DNA of 64,000 nt. Source: Celoporthe dispersa (Eukaryota > Ascomycota > Sordariomycetes > Diaporthales > Cryphonectriaceae). The stretch covers positions 2,232,501 through 2,296,500 of the forward strand of contig WAID01000015.1 of assembly GCA_016584495.1 (NCBI GenBank), written 5' to 3'. Positions 34,601 to 45,932 of the stretch are shown here, piece by piece. The notes under the pieces were generated by a model. The model made no database searches, was not told where the DNA came from, and saw nothing but the letters and a program-made list of their open reading frames with translations. The position numbers and the translations under genes were made by a program. Every line of letters starts with the position of its first letter. The stretch's first letter is position 1.

Positions 34601-35093
34601 TTTCTGGATCATCAAGAGGGCCGGTGTGTCTAGAATATTAAAGGATGGGCTAAGACGGCCCTTCAACCTAGGAAAGTCAATAAATTAAACTCCAGAGCTC
34701 CGACTGAGCAGTAATCCTTGGCCTTTTTTATTGTTATTATTATTATTATTAGTCTTCCTTCCCCTTCTCTTTGCTTTTTTCTTCTTCTTTTTCCTTGATG
34801 ACCTGGAGTAAAGCGTGATGGTTCGGTCGTGCGTAGAATGGAACAGGACGAGACAAGGTCTACCGTACCATGTAGCTAGCAGAGGGCATTATTACTTGGT
34901 AGGAGTACTTAGAGACCAGTGCAGTAAGCCAGTGTTCAACGCGCTAAATGTAGCGCATATGAGACACACAACACAAGCTTGCTCCGTACGCAACCTCACC
35001 TCGAACCAGCCACCCCAGGTCATCACCATTTCATCCCGTTCATTACCATACAGCTATCAGGAGAAGAAGGAGAAGAAGAAAAAAAGAGACAAA
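31670..35093. other. 3.4-kb intergenic region, no gene seen
   Basis: Many short frames without motifs. It contains the GGAT tetranucleotide repeat and pyrimidine/purine-rich blocks (34120-34160 CT-rich; 34735-34800 T-rich). Confidence 0.5.
32259..32288. repeat. (GGAT)n tetranucleotide repeat
   Basis: About seven GGAT units in a row, with shorter GGAT pieces just upstream at 32215-32230. Confidence 0.9.
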
Positions 35094-35611
35094 ATGTCAT
35101 TAGAGTCCCGAATCCCCCCATCTACCGCCTATGGCACCTCTACATCGAACCCGCCGCCGCCTGCCAAGGCGCCGTCATGGCCGCCCGCTCCCCTCTCCTC
35201 TACCTGGGCGTCATGTCCCCCGCCGCCAACCGCTCCCACTACCACCCGGAGCTCCAGGTCGTCTTCGACCAGCTCGCGGCCACCTACTTCCTCTTCGCCT
35301 TCAACCAGGCCGTCGTCCTGCGCGTCGCCGGCGCCAACCTCGCCGTGTGGAGGACCATGATCGCCGGCATGCTGCTGTGTGATGTTTTCCACGTGGCTGC
35401 CACCGCGAGGGCGCTGGGCTGGGAGCTCGTGCTCGATCCGCCTGCGTGGCGGCTGTTTGACTGGGTGAACGTCGTCATGCTGTTGGTCTCGCTGGCGATC
35501 AGGTCGGCGTTTCTGGCGGGCGTGGGTCTGAGAGGGGAAGGGGGCGTGCTCGGAGGACAGAAGCGGGTGGCGGCGGGGCCGAACACGAGGTCCAAGACCA
35601 AGACTGGCTGA
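35094..35611 (+). CDS. DUF7704-type four-TM fungal membrane protein; one frameshift
   Basis: Small fungal membrane protein of unknown function with four predicted TM helices. Landmarks are IYRLWHLYIEP at the first helix, QLAATYFLFAFNQAVVLR, VWRTMIAGMLLCDVFHV and FDWVNVVMLLVSLAIRSAFL. The start ATG at 35094 gives MSLESRIPP, but the conserved frame begins one base out of step. The C run 35114-35119 has six C where seven would give MSLESRIPPIYRLW, exactly the spacing expected for the family. With that base the CDS is 519 nt (172 aa). No ATG lies close upstream in the conserved frame, which supports a lost C rather than another start. A Lys/Arg-rich tail ends the protein. It is convergent with the cystinosin-like gene. 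Confidence 0.75.
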
Positions 35612-35853
35612 GGTGGGAGGAGACGTGACGCGTGGAGCAGACACTGAAGATGACTGGGTGTTCTCAAAGACAGGTCCGAGAGGCTGAACACATGGTGGGC
35701 GACTGCCGGTGTTCATGACATTGGTGTTGTCTTCCGTATCTGGAAAAAAATGGTGGCTCTAGATTCTTGAATAATTTCCAACAGAACCTTCCTCAGGTTC
35801 TCGTAATGAATACAAGCGAACTGCGAGATTATGATCGCGCCCCCATCCCCCTC

Positions 35854-36700
35854 TCAGTCTAGCCGCCCATGCGCCTCCCTTCCATCCTCAAGCAGCGCCT
35901 CCCTCTCCCCCGTCTTCCCATCGCTGCCCCTATACAGCACATAGTGCTGCGCAAAAAAGATCAGATCATAGACCATCGAGACCTGCCCCAGCGCAAACTT
36001 GACCGGGTTGCCTGTGACGCCGCTCCAGTCCCCGCCCAGCCAGCTGTCAATCAGCAGCTGCGCGACGCTCAGCACGCCGCCGATAAAGTCCAGCAGGATC
36101 TGCCAGATGCTCCAGCCGGCCGTGCTCTTGTTGCGGAAGTTGGCCAGGATCTGCGGCGTGAACTTGATGAGCGTGATCCACAGCTTGACGTAGCCCACGG
36201 CGTACACCGCGTCGAGCCAGCACCAGTCCTCCCGCGGGTTGATGTCGCCGCCGCGGCCGCGAGACGCGATGAGCAGGATGACCACGAGCACGCCGGCGAT
36301 GCAGCCAGAGAACGTCCCGAGGATGAAGCGGGAGGGGCGGTTGACGACATTGAGGTTAAAGCCCCAGAGGCCCGGGAAGAAGTACTGCGAGGCGGTGATG
36401 AGCGAGAGGAGCAGGGCGTGGGCGGCAAAGGCGATGTCGTTGAAGGCGACGGCCGGGCTGTGGCCGCTGTTGCGGGCGGCGTACTGCTCGCGCACGACGG
36501 GCGAGTAGTAGAAGGCGGCGTTGGAGATGAGGTAGGCCAGGAAGCCCAGGCAGTTGATCAGGGGGGAAGTCGATGGTGGTGCCCGACGTCGACCTGCGCC
36601 GGAAGTTGAGGATCGGCTGTGGGTAAAACGACAGCGACCAGCTGAGCGTGTACACCCAGCCGAAGAGGGCCGACAGGAACTCCAAGAACCCAAACACCAT
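35854..36700 (-). CDS. Cystinosin-like PQ-loop transporter; one frameshift
   Basis: Vacuolar/lysosomal H+-coupled cystine exporter family (human cystinosin, yeast Ers1). The N-terminal frame from the ATG at 36700 reads MVFGFLEFLSALFGWVYTLS and the first PQ motif in SFYPQPILNFRRRSTSG. The rest is in another frame: LINCLGFLAYLISNAAFYYS, then several TM helices and the second PQ motif in LIKFTPQILANFRNKSTAGW, followed by the family motif LLDFIGGVLSVAQLLID. The two frames join at the G run 36561-36566 (plus strand), with six bases where five give TTIDFPLINC; the length is then 846 nt (281 aa, seven TM). An acidic/basic tail follows. The break hits a highly conserved position, so a run-length error is far more likely than inactivation. 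Confidence 0.88.
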
Positions 36701-37193
36701 TTTTTTTTTCTTTTTCAGAGAAAAAAAAGGCTATATACAGGGAGGGTTACCCATCCGTAGTATTGAGCCGAGAGGGTGTGATGAGGGTGGTAGGTGGTCG
36801 TTGTTGGTGTTTTTGTTGTGCTGAAAATTGGCAGGGCAAAGAGCGAGTCTTGTCTTCTGATCGCGTCATCCCAGCGCCTCGGCTCCGATCCGGCGGGAGA
36901 CTTTGGGGTGAGCCGTAAGTACTACTATTTACTGGCTGTACTCAGTAGTGCGGCACCCACTAAGCCCTAATAGGTGTATGTTATCTCTACTCTCTCTCTC
37001 TCTCTCTTCCTCTTCACTATCATGAATCAAACCTCATCTCAGCCTTGACCAGTGAGCGAATGAGTGCGTGGGCGAGCGAGTCAGATGAAAGATGCACCGT
37101 CATAGATAACCAAGTGTTTGCAAGCCACCCTCGTGTTCCTGGATTCCTCTTCTTATCACGACAACAACTAATGGCTATTCCCTACAATACAAA
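36701..37193. other. Divergent intergenic region between transporter and F-box-like gene
   Basis: Shared upstream region with a CT run at about 36990-37008. No other element recognised. Confidence 0.6.
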
Positions 37194-37820
37194 ATGGTCA
37201 ACTTCCTCGATCTACCTCTTGAGATCCGACAACAGATCTATACCCACCTCCTCATCTACCCACCCCCAGACCCGCACCTCCTTCTCCGCCATTCCTGGCG
37301 CTCCTCCTCCTCCTCCTCCTCCTCCTCCTCCCTCCACCCCGCCATCCTCTCCGTCAGCCGCCAAATCCACGCCGAAGCCCTCCCCTTCCTCTACGCCCAC
37401 AACGCCTTCGACTGCCACCCATCCCTCCTGACCGCCTTCCCCCGCCTCTACGACCCTGGCCTGAGGACCTACCCCCGCATCAGCGAGAGCACCTGTCCCG
37501 GCGTGCGGCTGATCAGGCGGTGGTACCTGAACGCCCGCCTGGACTGCGGGCCCTTCTGGGACGCCGAGACGGTCGCCGGGGCGTTCAGCCGCGCCGAGGA
37601 GCTGATTGTCGAGGTCAGGCAGAATATGTTCCGGGAGTGCGGGGGCGAGGTGCTTAGGCTGTTTGATGGTGTGAGGGGGTTGAGGCGCGTCAAGATCTGG
37701 GGGAGCACTACGGGTCTGGAGGGATATGTGAGGTGGCTTGAGGCGGTCATGATAAGCCCGGTCGGGACGGAGATTATGCCCTTCGTAGAGGATGAGAAGG
37801 AGGAGGACAAGCAATGTTGA
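37194..37820 (+). CDS. F-box-like domain protein (208 aa), hypothetical
   Basis: Begins MVNFLDLPLEIRQQIYTHLL, the short F-box-like start shared by many Pezizomycotina proteins. It is followed after a spacer by ILSVSRQIHAEALPFLYAHNAF, the second element of the same module. The spacer holds a poly-Ser run of ten encoded by a TCC microsatellite. The rest has no repeats or enzyme motifs; it contains a segment like those that contact leucine-rich or solenoid folds (VLRLFDGVRGLRRVKIWG). The C-terminus is acidic (EDEKEEDKQC). A role in SCF-type substrate choice is suggested only by the N-terminal module. The length and single exon are typical. Confidence 0.7.
   Translation: MVNFLDLPLEIRQQIYTHLLIYPPPDPHLLLRHSWRSSSSSSSSSSLHPAILSVSRQIHAEALPFLYAHNAFDCHPSLLTAFPRLYDPGLRTYPRISESTCPGVRLIRRWYLNARLDCGPFWDAETVAGAFSRAEELIVEVRQNMFRECGGEVLRLFDGVRGLRRVKIWGSTTGLEGYVRWLEAVMISPVGTEIMPFVEDEKEEDKQC
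37301..37331 (+). repeat. (TCC)n microsatellite coding for poly-Ser
   Basis: About ten TCC units in the F-box-like gene, in frame. Confidence 0.9.
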
Positions 37821-38129
37821 TCAGATAGATCGCAAATTGTAGACCAGACATTGTGGAACCTTAGAAGCGCAGGCATGAAGAAGAAAAAGGCAAAATAGTC
37901 GATGTCAACATCATGTGAGCCCACATCTTGGACTTATCTATTGCATCTGTTATTCTCCAGCTGCTTCAAGTGAACCCCATCACATCCACACCCCGTTGTC
38001 ACCACTGACACTGGTGGTATTGAGCAGCTGCAGCTTTGACCATAACACCCCATGAGCGCCACAGATTGATCGTCTTTGTATCCTGCAGGATCAGCAAAGC
38101 TGCTGGGTTTGAGATACATATTAAGAACG

Positions 38130-38187
<58 letters not shown>

Positions 38188-39108
38188 GCTTGTACAAATA
38201 AAATGTATCATTTCTTCTGTCACTCAACCTCCAAGTCTAGTCGTGTAGTCTTGAAAAAAAGAGAGAAAGAACCATCTATGGTGCCATATGCCCCTGGTCA
38301 TCTATATCAGGCTGAGCTTCAATGAGGTCTAAAACCATCCTCTAGGTAAAGCAAGTCTGTCCTGTCCTTTTTGTTTTGTCTTCCTCCCACCTGATCTTAC
38401 ACAACACCATACATGCAGACAAGCTGTGCTGATTCATCCACAGAAAGGGGATGATGGGGTATGGAGACCTGAAGTTCAGTGTCTCTCTGTTCAAGTTTGA
38501 AAAAAAAAAAAAAAGCGGCAGATGAAAAATGCAACTGTGATCGAAACTGAATACAAACAGGGAACCGCCTAGGGCAGAAGAGCCAAGGGGTGAAGGAGCG
38601 GGTCAAACAATCCGCTCAAAAAGACTCAAAACAGGAAAAAGAAAGAGAGAGAGAAAAAAGTAAAGGGTGGCGGAGGGGAAAAAAATTCATTTCAGAAACC
38701 TCCCCTGTGATCGCAATCCTGGAAAAGAGAAAGAAGAATAAAAAAACGCCGTGGTACCATGTCCATGCAAACCATGTGCTCGTTCAGATCTTTGCAGATC
38801 TTCAATGTCGTGGCTGTACCCCCTTCTCATCCCCAGATTTTTTTTTGGTTTGCTTCCTTTCATGGTTGAGAATTTGTACGTCGTGCAGGTGCGAAAACAT
38901 GTCCATGATCCAATTTGGTCGAGTTCGAGGTCGGGTGCAAATCCCCAAAATGATGCATGCGGAGAAGGTGTGGGAGGCTAGAACCGAGAACAGACTCCAT
39001 GGACATGTGGAGGGTAACATCCGGATGTTTTGTGGCCTGACCTCTCCACCCCCCTCCACCTTCTGATCATGTCAACCATCAGTTCATTTCCTCTTCCCCT
39101 CAATCAAC
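37821..39108. other. Intergenic, with CA/TA microsatellite
   Basis: 3' region of the F-box-like gene and 3' region of the carrier gene (convergent). No gene seen. Confidence 0.55.
38132..38187. repeat. (AC)19-20 followed by (TA)8 compound microsatellite
   Basis: Uninterrupted AC for about 39 bp and then TA for about 17 bp. Confidence 0.95.
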
Positions 39109-41413
39109 TTATGCCTTCGGGGCAGTGCCCTGCATGAAGCCGGGCAGGTTCTTCCAGCCCTTCTGGTCGGGCAGGCGAACGCGGCCGAAATCCTCATCAA
39201 CATCGAGGATGATCTTCAAGGCATTTCGACTCCTGCCAAAGGGGCTCGTGTCGATCTTCTCTCGCAGGGTTGACAGGGCCTCGGAAACGCCTGTCGCGGT
39301 AGGGCCCGACTTGCTCTTGCCTGGGAAAGGGGCCAGGCTCTGGAGCACCTCGTACGCTGCCAGCGTGAAGCCAAACTGTGGAGACGATCGGAGGATGCGG
39401 GCTGGACCTCCCTTGAAGAAAGCGCGGGGACCCTCCTCCTTGAGGATCGTCCTCGCGGCGTGCGTCAGGCCGTTGTAGCTGGTCTCCCCCTTGCGGGCCT
39501 CGACCTGCAGGCGCGTCTTGATCACGTCGAACGGCGTGGTCAGGTACGCGGCGGGCATGCCGGCGATGGCACCAGCCGTCAGCAGCTGGAAGATGCCGAG
39601 CTTCTTGGTGGGCGACTCGCCGAACAAGTCCTTCTTGAGGTGGCTGTATGTGGGGAAGTAGATGGCCGAGAACGGGACATCACGGGCCAGGCAAGCTGTC
39701 GCTCCCTTGTAAAGACCGACGAGACCGAGGTTACGGATGATCCACATGGCAGACCTCTTCGGGGCGGCGCCTTTGGCTCCCTTCTTGGCGGCTTCTCCCT
39801 GGACCTGGAGGCGGATCTTGACGATCTCGAGAGGATTGGTAAAGACCTACCACGGGAGGAATGTTAGTAAGTGAACTACATCGGCAGCACACGCTGGCCT
39901 TCCCCGGCGAGGATTGGGATACTGACCACTTGACAAGCCCCAGCGGTACCACCGGAGAGGATCTCAGCCCAGAGGGCGATGTGGCCGGTGGTCTTGTCGG
40001 TGGACCAACCACGAACGAGATCATTCACGGTCAGCTTGATGGCCTTCTCAGGCGCGACACCGATGAGCTGCGGCAGCACACCCGAGTACAGGCCGAGAGC
40101 ACCCTCGTTCCGCACGACCTTCCGGAAACAGTCGATTGAGTTGTTATACAATGCCTGTCCGACCTGCGCGGTTCGCTGGTTCTGCATGCGCGTCTTGACC
40201 AGGTCGATCGGGTAGACCATGAAGGCGCCAAAAGCGCCTGCCACACTGCCGAGCACGAAGTTGTACCCGGACTCGAGGACCTGAGAAAAGACTGCGGCTG
40301 TCTTGGACTTGGCATGGGACAGGGCGACCCTGCCGGCGCTGTCTTCATCAGCCGGGTTTCTCCAGGAGGGATCGAGCACCTTGGCGAAGTCGCGCAGGCC
40401 CAGACGGCCCGAGGGCTCGTCCATGCTGGCGAAGTGGAACAGGATGTCGGCCTCCATGGGCGTGAACAGAGAAAAGCGCGTGATCTTGGCGGCCTGGTTC
40501 AGGAACTCGGCGCGCGTGATCCTGCCGTCTGTGCTCTTGGTGCAGGCCTTGCGGACGATGAGCTCGACCAGATCCATCTCCTTAATCATGTTCTGGAAGG
40601 CCCGCACGTTCGCGTACGACACCTTGCTGCCCTGGGTGATGTTGCACAGGGTGCTCAGGTTCTCGAGGACGTGGTCGGACAGCTTGTGCTTGGAGGTCTC
40701 CAGGATGATGCGCTCGAAGTCCTCGGGCTCGATGAAGCCGTCGCCGTTCTTGTCGAACTGGAGGAACGCCTGTCGTATGCGCTCTCCCTGCAGGCCGCGC
40801 AGCATCTGCGAGAACTGCTGGTAGTCCATATGATGGCGCCGCTTGTTGCCGCCAATATACAGCTTGGCCCACTCGCAGTCCCAGTCGAAGCCGAGACTGT
40901 CCGGGCCCTTGTTCTGCTCATAGAGGCGCTTGAAGTCCTCGTACTTGACGTATCCGAGGCGATCGATATCGAAGAGACGGAAGGCGATCTCATACTCGGC
41001 GTCGGGCTTGTTCAGGATGTTCTCGAAGTAGATCCAGTCCGCCAGGGTCACCTTGCCCTTCCCTTGTCGGTCGGCAACTCGAAACAGGAGGGAGTACTGG
41101 TCGCGCTTGATCTTGTGCTATTCGAGAGGGAGGGAGGGTGTAGCCTGTCAGTTGTCTGGCTCCTGACAGCTGCGACGCGGGGGTTTCCAAGGAGGGGTAT
41201 TAGAGATGGGAGCAGGAGACTCACATAGTCCTCATCTGGCGGCGCGACAGCATTGATGAACTCGTCAGGGCCCATCACCAACTCGCCAGACTCAGGGTCC
41301 TTGGCAGCATTCGCATTAAAGCGCGTCTTTGTCTGGGCTGACACCTGCACTGGCTCCTCGGAGCCAATGAGGGTCTCCTTGACAGCCTCCTTCACCGCGA
41401 CTACCTTTGACAT
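39109..41413 (-). CDS. agc1: Mitochondrial Ca2+-regulated aspartate/glutamate carrier (AGC, aralar type)
   Basis: Inner-membrane carrier that exchanges matrix aspartate for cytosolic glutamate plus H+, feeding the malate-aspartate shuttle. Exons 41413-41225, 41117-39927 and 39846-39109 total 2118 nt (705 aa), phases closed. The N-terminal half of about 340 residues is an EF-hand array; the clearest canonical loop is DKNGDGFIEPED at about residues 185-196, with degenerate ones before and after. The carrier domain starts near residue 347 with three solcar repeats, whose signatures are PIDLVKTR, NPLEIVKIR and PFDVIKTR, each followed by the matching acidic helix. The second intron splits just before the VFTNPLEIVKIR repeat. 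A C-terminal extension of about 70 residues follows the last repeat. Yeast Agc1 lacks the EF-hands, so this is the aralar-like architecture found in filamentous fungi and animals. No frame problem. Confidence 0.95.
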
Positions 41414-43725
41414 GGTGGATGGCAGTATGCGACGATGACAATGAGAGAGAGGATGATGTTTAGGAGAGTCTGGGGTGTTGGTGGGGGAATTGTGGGTGAT
41501 GTCCAACAGCTCCTATTACTGCGAGAACATGGGAGAACCTGTGAACAGGAGTGGATGCTCCGATGAGCTGCCGAAGGAAAGGTTGTGTGGTGTTGTTCAA
41601 TATTGACTCAAGGAGCGGTCTCGGTGGATACGATTCCCTGTCAGCTCCAGCTTTTCCCAACTTTTTGATTGATAAGTGGCCTCTGCAGACGAGTCCACTC
41701 AGGATGCAAAAGTTGTGATGGGAGAACAGAAGGCAAGATGAGATGACAAGGTGGCTGATTTGAAAAGAGAGTCTTGCGCGACTTCAAAGAATGTCCCAAT
41801 GCTGGCAAACAACACAGCGTTGTCAAAATTTCCGAATGGGGAGGCGATTGGTAGGGGGTGCGTGAAATAGGTGTTTTTCTTCTTTTTTTTTTTTCTTTCC
41901 TGGAGCGCAGCGCAAAAACAAATCAGCTTGGAGAAGGGTCAACTGGAGAAAGCCTTTGCCTGCCCATGGGGTTGGCTGGCTCGGGGCTTCCCGATAGCCA
42001 CTAGTTGATATGGGGGGGACAGCTATCGGCCGTTTGTTCTTCCGAGGTTCCGAGATGACCTCAGACCAAGGCTACCTCCATTCTACGTACAATGTCCTCT
42101 TGGGGAGCATGGGCCGGCCAAGGTGCACAGGCCTTGGGAACAGGCTATGTCTGAGGCTCTGTGAGGGGGGGAGCAAACCTAATTCAACAAAAATATTATT
42201 GATCATATTCTCCTCGACCTTGAGGTCTTTTCGAGATCTTCGGCAGTCGCTCCCGGTCTTTTCCGAAGAGACCGACTCGTCAAGGGCGGCTGTCGACCCT
42301 GCCTGCTACAAATGCCAGCATGCTGCAACGAGAGATAGGGTTAAAGTCAAGGTCCGGAGTGGGTCCCCGATGCAAGATGACTTACACCTGAAATCCTGAG
42401 GCCAAGGCTGGTACGCTTGGTGGGGGTACGCGGTAGAACCTGCCTCGCCAGGCCGGAGCTCGACCGTTCAAGAGGAGGATGCCTCAGAGCTGTGACGGGT
42501 TACACACCATGTGGTGATGGATTCACCCTTCGCGCTGATGAGCCTGGCCACCTCGCACCTGTGGACGCTATGGGTCACCGGCCTTGTTCAGTTGACGTCT
42601 TTTGACAGCTTGGTAGAGACGGTGACACTGGTAAAGTAAGTGATCTTGACCCGTTAGCAGCCAGCCCCCAGACTCCTCCCTCGAGTCTCGGGGGCTTATA
42701 CTCTTCTCGAGAGAAAGTCTTCGTAAGCAGCTCGCAGATGATAGCATGAGGCCTCTCATCCGGGTCGGTCACCCGAAGGCAGACTCATCCAATATAGACA
42801 TGAACATCAATAGGCTTCTCTGCACTTCTAAATTCAATTATAATTCATACACAATCATCATCATCGACTAGCTAGCCCTCGCCGGGGCTGTTTCCCTCCC
42901 GAGGCCCACGTTGAATTTATTTCCGAGACGACAAACCGAAGGAAAAAGAAAAAATAATAAGAAAAAGGAAGAGCCACCACTGTGGATTTCAGTCCGCATA
43001 TCCGTGCGGTAACTTTGGTTTTATCACACCCAGCCATACCCGTCTGCCCATTGTATCCCTTTCCTCTGCCTTGTCCACCGCCGGCGTCCTCGCCAGGTAG
43101 TATGTTCTAGTGTCTCCTTTGCCTGAGCCCCCTAAACGCCATGCAAAAGCTCGCTCGTCCCCCCTTCTGTGCGGCCGCAAAATTAATGTGTAGAAAAAGG
43201 GAGAATTGCCGCAAAATGCATCGAAAAGCCGTGCAGGATGAAGGGAGGCTTAATAGCCGCATGTCGTTTGTCGTGAGTCGTAGGCATCGTCAAGTTTAGT
43301 GGTATCTTGAGGAAGGAAGCGTGTCAAAGAGAAAAGGAAAATGCATGATGCTTGTCATCAGCAGTTCCGATGTTGAGGTTCGTTAGCGTTTGGTGTTGTG
43401 GGAGGAGCTGCGGCCGATGATCAGGCGGGCGGTCGTAGAGACCAGAAGATGATCATCGCGGGCAAGAGTAGCCCATCGGGTCTCGCCAGTGGAGGTTCGG
43501 TGACAGGAACGTTGAAAGCGCTGTCTTTGGGGCACCTTGCCGGAAGGCTGCCCGTGCAGAGCAATTTGCGGGAGCCGAGTTTCATGCTTGAATATGGTGC
43601 ATGGCAGCCAGATGAACAACAAGTCACACCCGTGCGGGGAGACATATTTTGTGGATCTGTCTTCTTAAGCATGTACAGAGAAGATGCAAAGGTACCGGAG
43701 CGGATGCCGACGGCCGAATGGCCGC
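41414..43725. other. Intergenic, no gene seen
   Basis: Upstream region of the carrier (about 500 bp, including a T run at 41880-41895), then A/T-rich DNA to the 3' end of the cyclin gene. Short frames without motifs. Confidence 0.5.
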
Positions 43726-45932
43726 TCAGCCCTCGATAGGAATGAGCGTGGCGTGGCTCTCGGCAGGAGGGAAACGATTCAGAGGGGAGTGCTCATCAGC
43801 GGAATCGCACAGAGAGGGCCGGGGAACGGCACTATAGAAGGGAAGGGTAAAGCCCTTGGCGAGCTCATCCCGGACGAAGGTGGAGGCTCCCTTGAACCGG
43901 CGGTCGCGGTATTTCTCGTACACGGCGAGGTGGTGCCTGCGTGGTGACTGGCAGCAGTCCAGGATCACGGCCACCAGGGGCTTGATCTGCGCCCAGGTGT
44001 AGCCCGAGAAGTGGATGTGCGCGAGCGACCATGGGGATGTTAGTCTTGGATTGTTAAAAGAATGGCCGAAGAGAATGTCAGAACTCACCCAATCACCCTT
44101 GTTTAGGATCAGCCGCGCCAGGCAGTGAGCTCCGGCAGCTATGTAGCTGGGCGTGCAGCCCACGAACCGCTCGTCCATAATAGTCACCTCCAGGAAGTAT
44201 TTGGCCAGCGTGCGAGTCTCCAGGTCGTAGTCGTCAGCCTTGCTGATGCGACGGAGGAAGCTCATTGGGCCTGGCCAGCCCAGCTCGAACTGGAGCATGC
44301 TCAACATGAAGCGCTCTGCCTTGAGGATCTCGTCCGCGGTGTAACCATCGTCAACCATGAAGACGATCTCCTCTACGGAGGGGCAGTTGATCTCCTCGTA
44401 CTTGGCCGCAACAAAGATAGCAGTGGCACCAACAAGTTGGAGCTTGCCGAGAGAGACGATCTTGCACGAGAGGAAGCGATCAATGCAGTTGACGGTGAGG
44501 AAGAGGGTTTCGGGGAGGAGCGAGAATCGGCTGTGGACCTGGACGAGCCAGTCCATCAGGATAGAGCGCATCGACCACTGGATCTCGAGCTGTACCTCCT
44601 CCGTGTAGTGAGGGTTTGGACGCATCCGGTCCTAGAACCAGAGGTCAGCTTTCTCTCGGAGGAAACGGGCACTTTCTCCTGCATATTTACCTCTAGTTCC
44701 CGCATGTATTCAAAAATCTCCTCGCTATACTCGGCAACCATACTGACGTCCCAGGTCTCCTCGAGAGTTTCGTCTCGTGACCTCCTAGACTCCACGAATG
44801 ATCTGGCCTCGTCCAGCTCTCTCTGGTCCTTGGCTGTCTTCCTTGGAACAACAAGGCTGGCGGCAGTCGTGGTATTGTCGCCGTACGATTTGTAGGAATG
44901 GGCGGTTGTATATCCCTGCTCGTCGTACTCGTCATCCTGATCGTCGTAATCGTCACCCTGATCGGCCCAACACTCCTCAGACTCTGGAATGACCAGGCTA
45001 GGTGGCAGCAAGCCCATAGAAGCTGCAGCGGGCTCAGGTTGGAGAGGCTCCATCTCCGCGGTGATCAGCGGCCCAACTGGGCCTGGCATGGGCAACCACG
45101 AGGCTTGAGGCGCCTGCTCGTCGCAAGGAAGATCCTCCATGGCGCCCTCGTAGGGCATCGCGTCGACATCATCGTCAGCGCCGCTGTGGACGATATCCTG
45201 GAGGACGTGCTTGCTTGCCGATCTTCGAAGGACAGGGGCCTCTGTTGACTTCAGCTGGGGCTGGCTCCGGTAGTGGCGGTTGAGGCTTCGGGGCTTTTGC
45301 TGATACTCGTCGTGGTAGACCACAGTCGTCTTCGTGGCCCGAGTCTGCTTTGGCACAGGATGAGCGCGAGTGTCAGCCAGCGCGGGCAGGCCTTGGGCAG
45401 CGGTTGAGGGTTTCAGGCTGGTGGGAGGGCGTTGTGCCGGACGGAGGAAGGTATCCTTGTTCTTAACAGCATTCTCCTTGTTGTTGTCCTTGTACATCTT
45501 GGTCGTTGGTATGGCCGCAGGGAGGGCATGCTTGCCGAGGCCATTAACGGCGGCGGCGTGGTGGTTGGTGGCTCCTGCGGTGTTGCTGAGGTCTCCAAAG
45601 GCAGTGCGCCTGGCGGTACCCTTAAGGCCACCGGCGAGCGTGCTCGAGGGAAGGACAAGCTGCGGGTCGAGGCTCTTGGCCTTGGGAACGGTCGGGTTCA
45701 TGGGCACGTTCTCGTTGCGGAGAGGCTGCGCCGCGAAGGACCGCAGCGGTCGATGAGGCTGCCAGACGAAGGGGAAAGAGTCAGTCTCTCTCGTACAAGG
45801 CATGAGCGGGGCTGCGATCAAGGCTGACAGGTGAGGGGAAGAAGGCTCCACAGGAGAGGCAAGGTGGGTAGAGGGCTGGACAGATTAGTAGCAGAGATGA
45901 CGCATCTGGACCAGACTCACTTTGGCATCCAT
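43726..45932 (-). CDS. B-type mitotic cyclin (Clb/NimE class)
   Basis: Activating subunit of Cdk1 for mitotic entry; nuclear. Exons are 45932-45921 (12 nt, Met-Asp-Ala-Lys), 45758-44691 and 44631-43726 as an open frame. The first intron has a GTGAGT donor, a GACTGAC branch and GGCAG acceptor. The disordered N-terminus carries a destruction box, RTAFGDLSN (residues 55-63), and a KEN box (98-100), the marks of APC/C substrates. The cyclin box begins after the second intron: MRSILMDWLVQVHSRFSLLPETLFLTVN, then DRFLSC and FVAAKYEEI; the C-terminal cyclin fold has HIHFSGYTWAQIKPL. Between GDW and SLAHIHFSG lie 60 nt with donor GTGAGT and branch ACTAAC but no AG acceptor (position reads GG). They are open and in frame, so the protein may gain 20 residues. 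As read, 661 aa. Whether it is the NimE or the Clb3 orthologue I cannot decide. Confidence 0.92.

Noticed and set aside
35869..36609. 246-codon plus-strand ORF
   Set aside because: Antisense shadow of the cystinosin-like gene caused by high G+C codon use.
38132..38187. Dinucleotide array considered as a CRISPR or origin feature
   Set aside because: Plain microsatellite without spacers; the organism is a fungus.
40314..41228. 304-codon plus-strand ORF
   Set aside because: Antisense to the EF-hand part of the carrier gene and without motifs.
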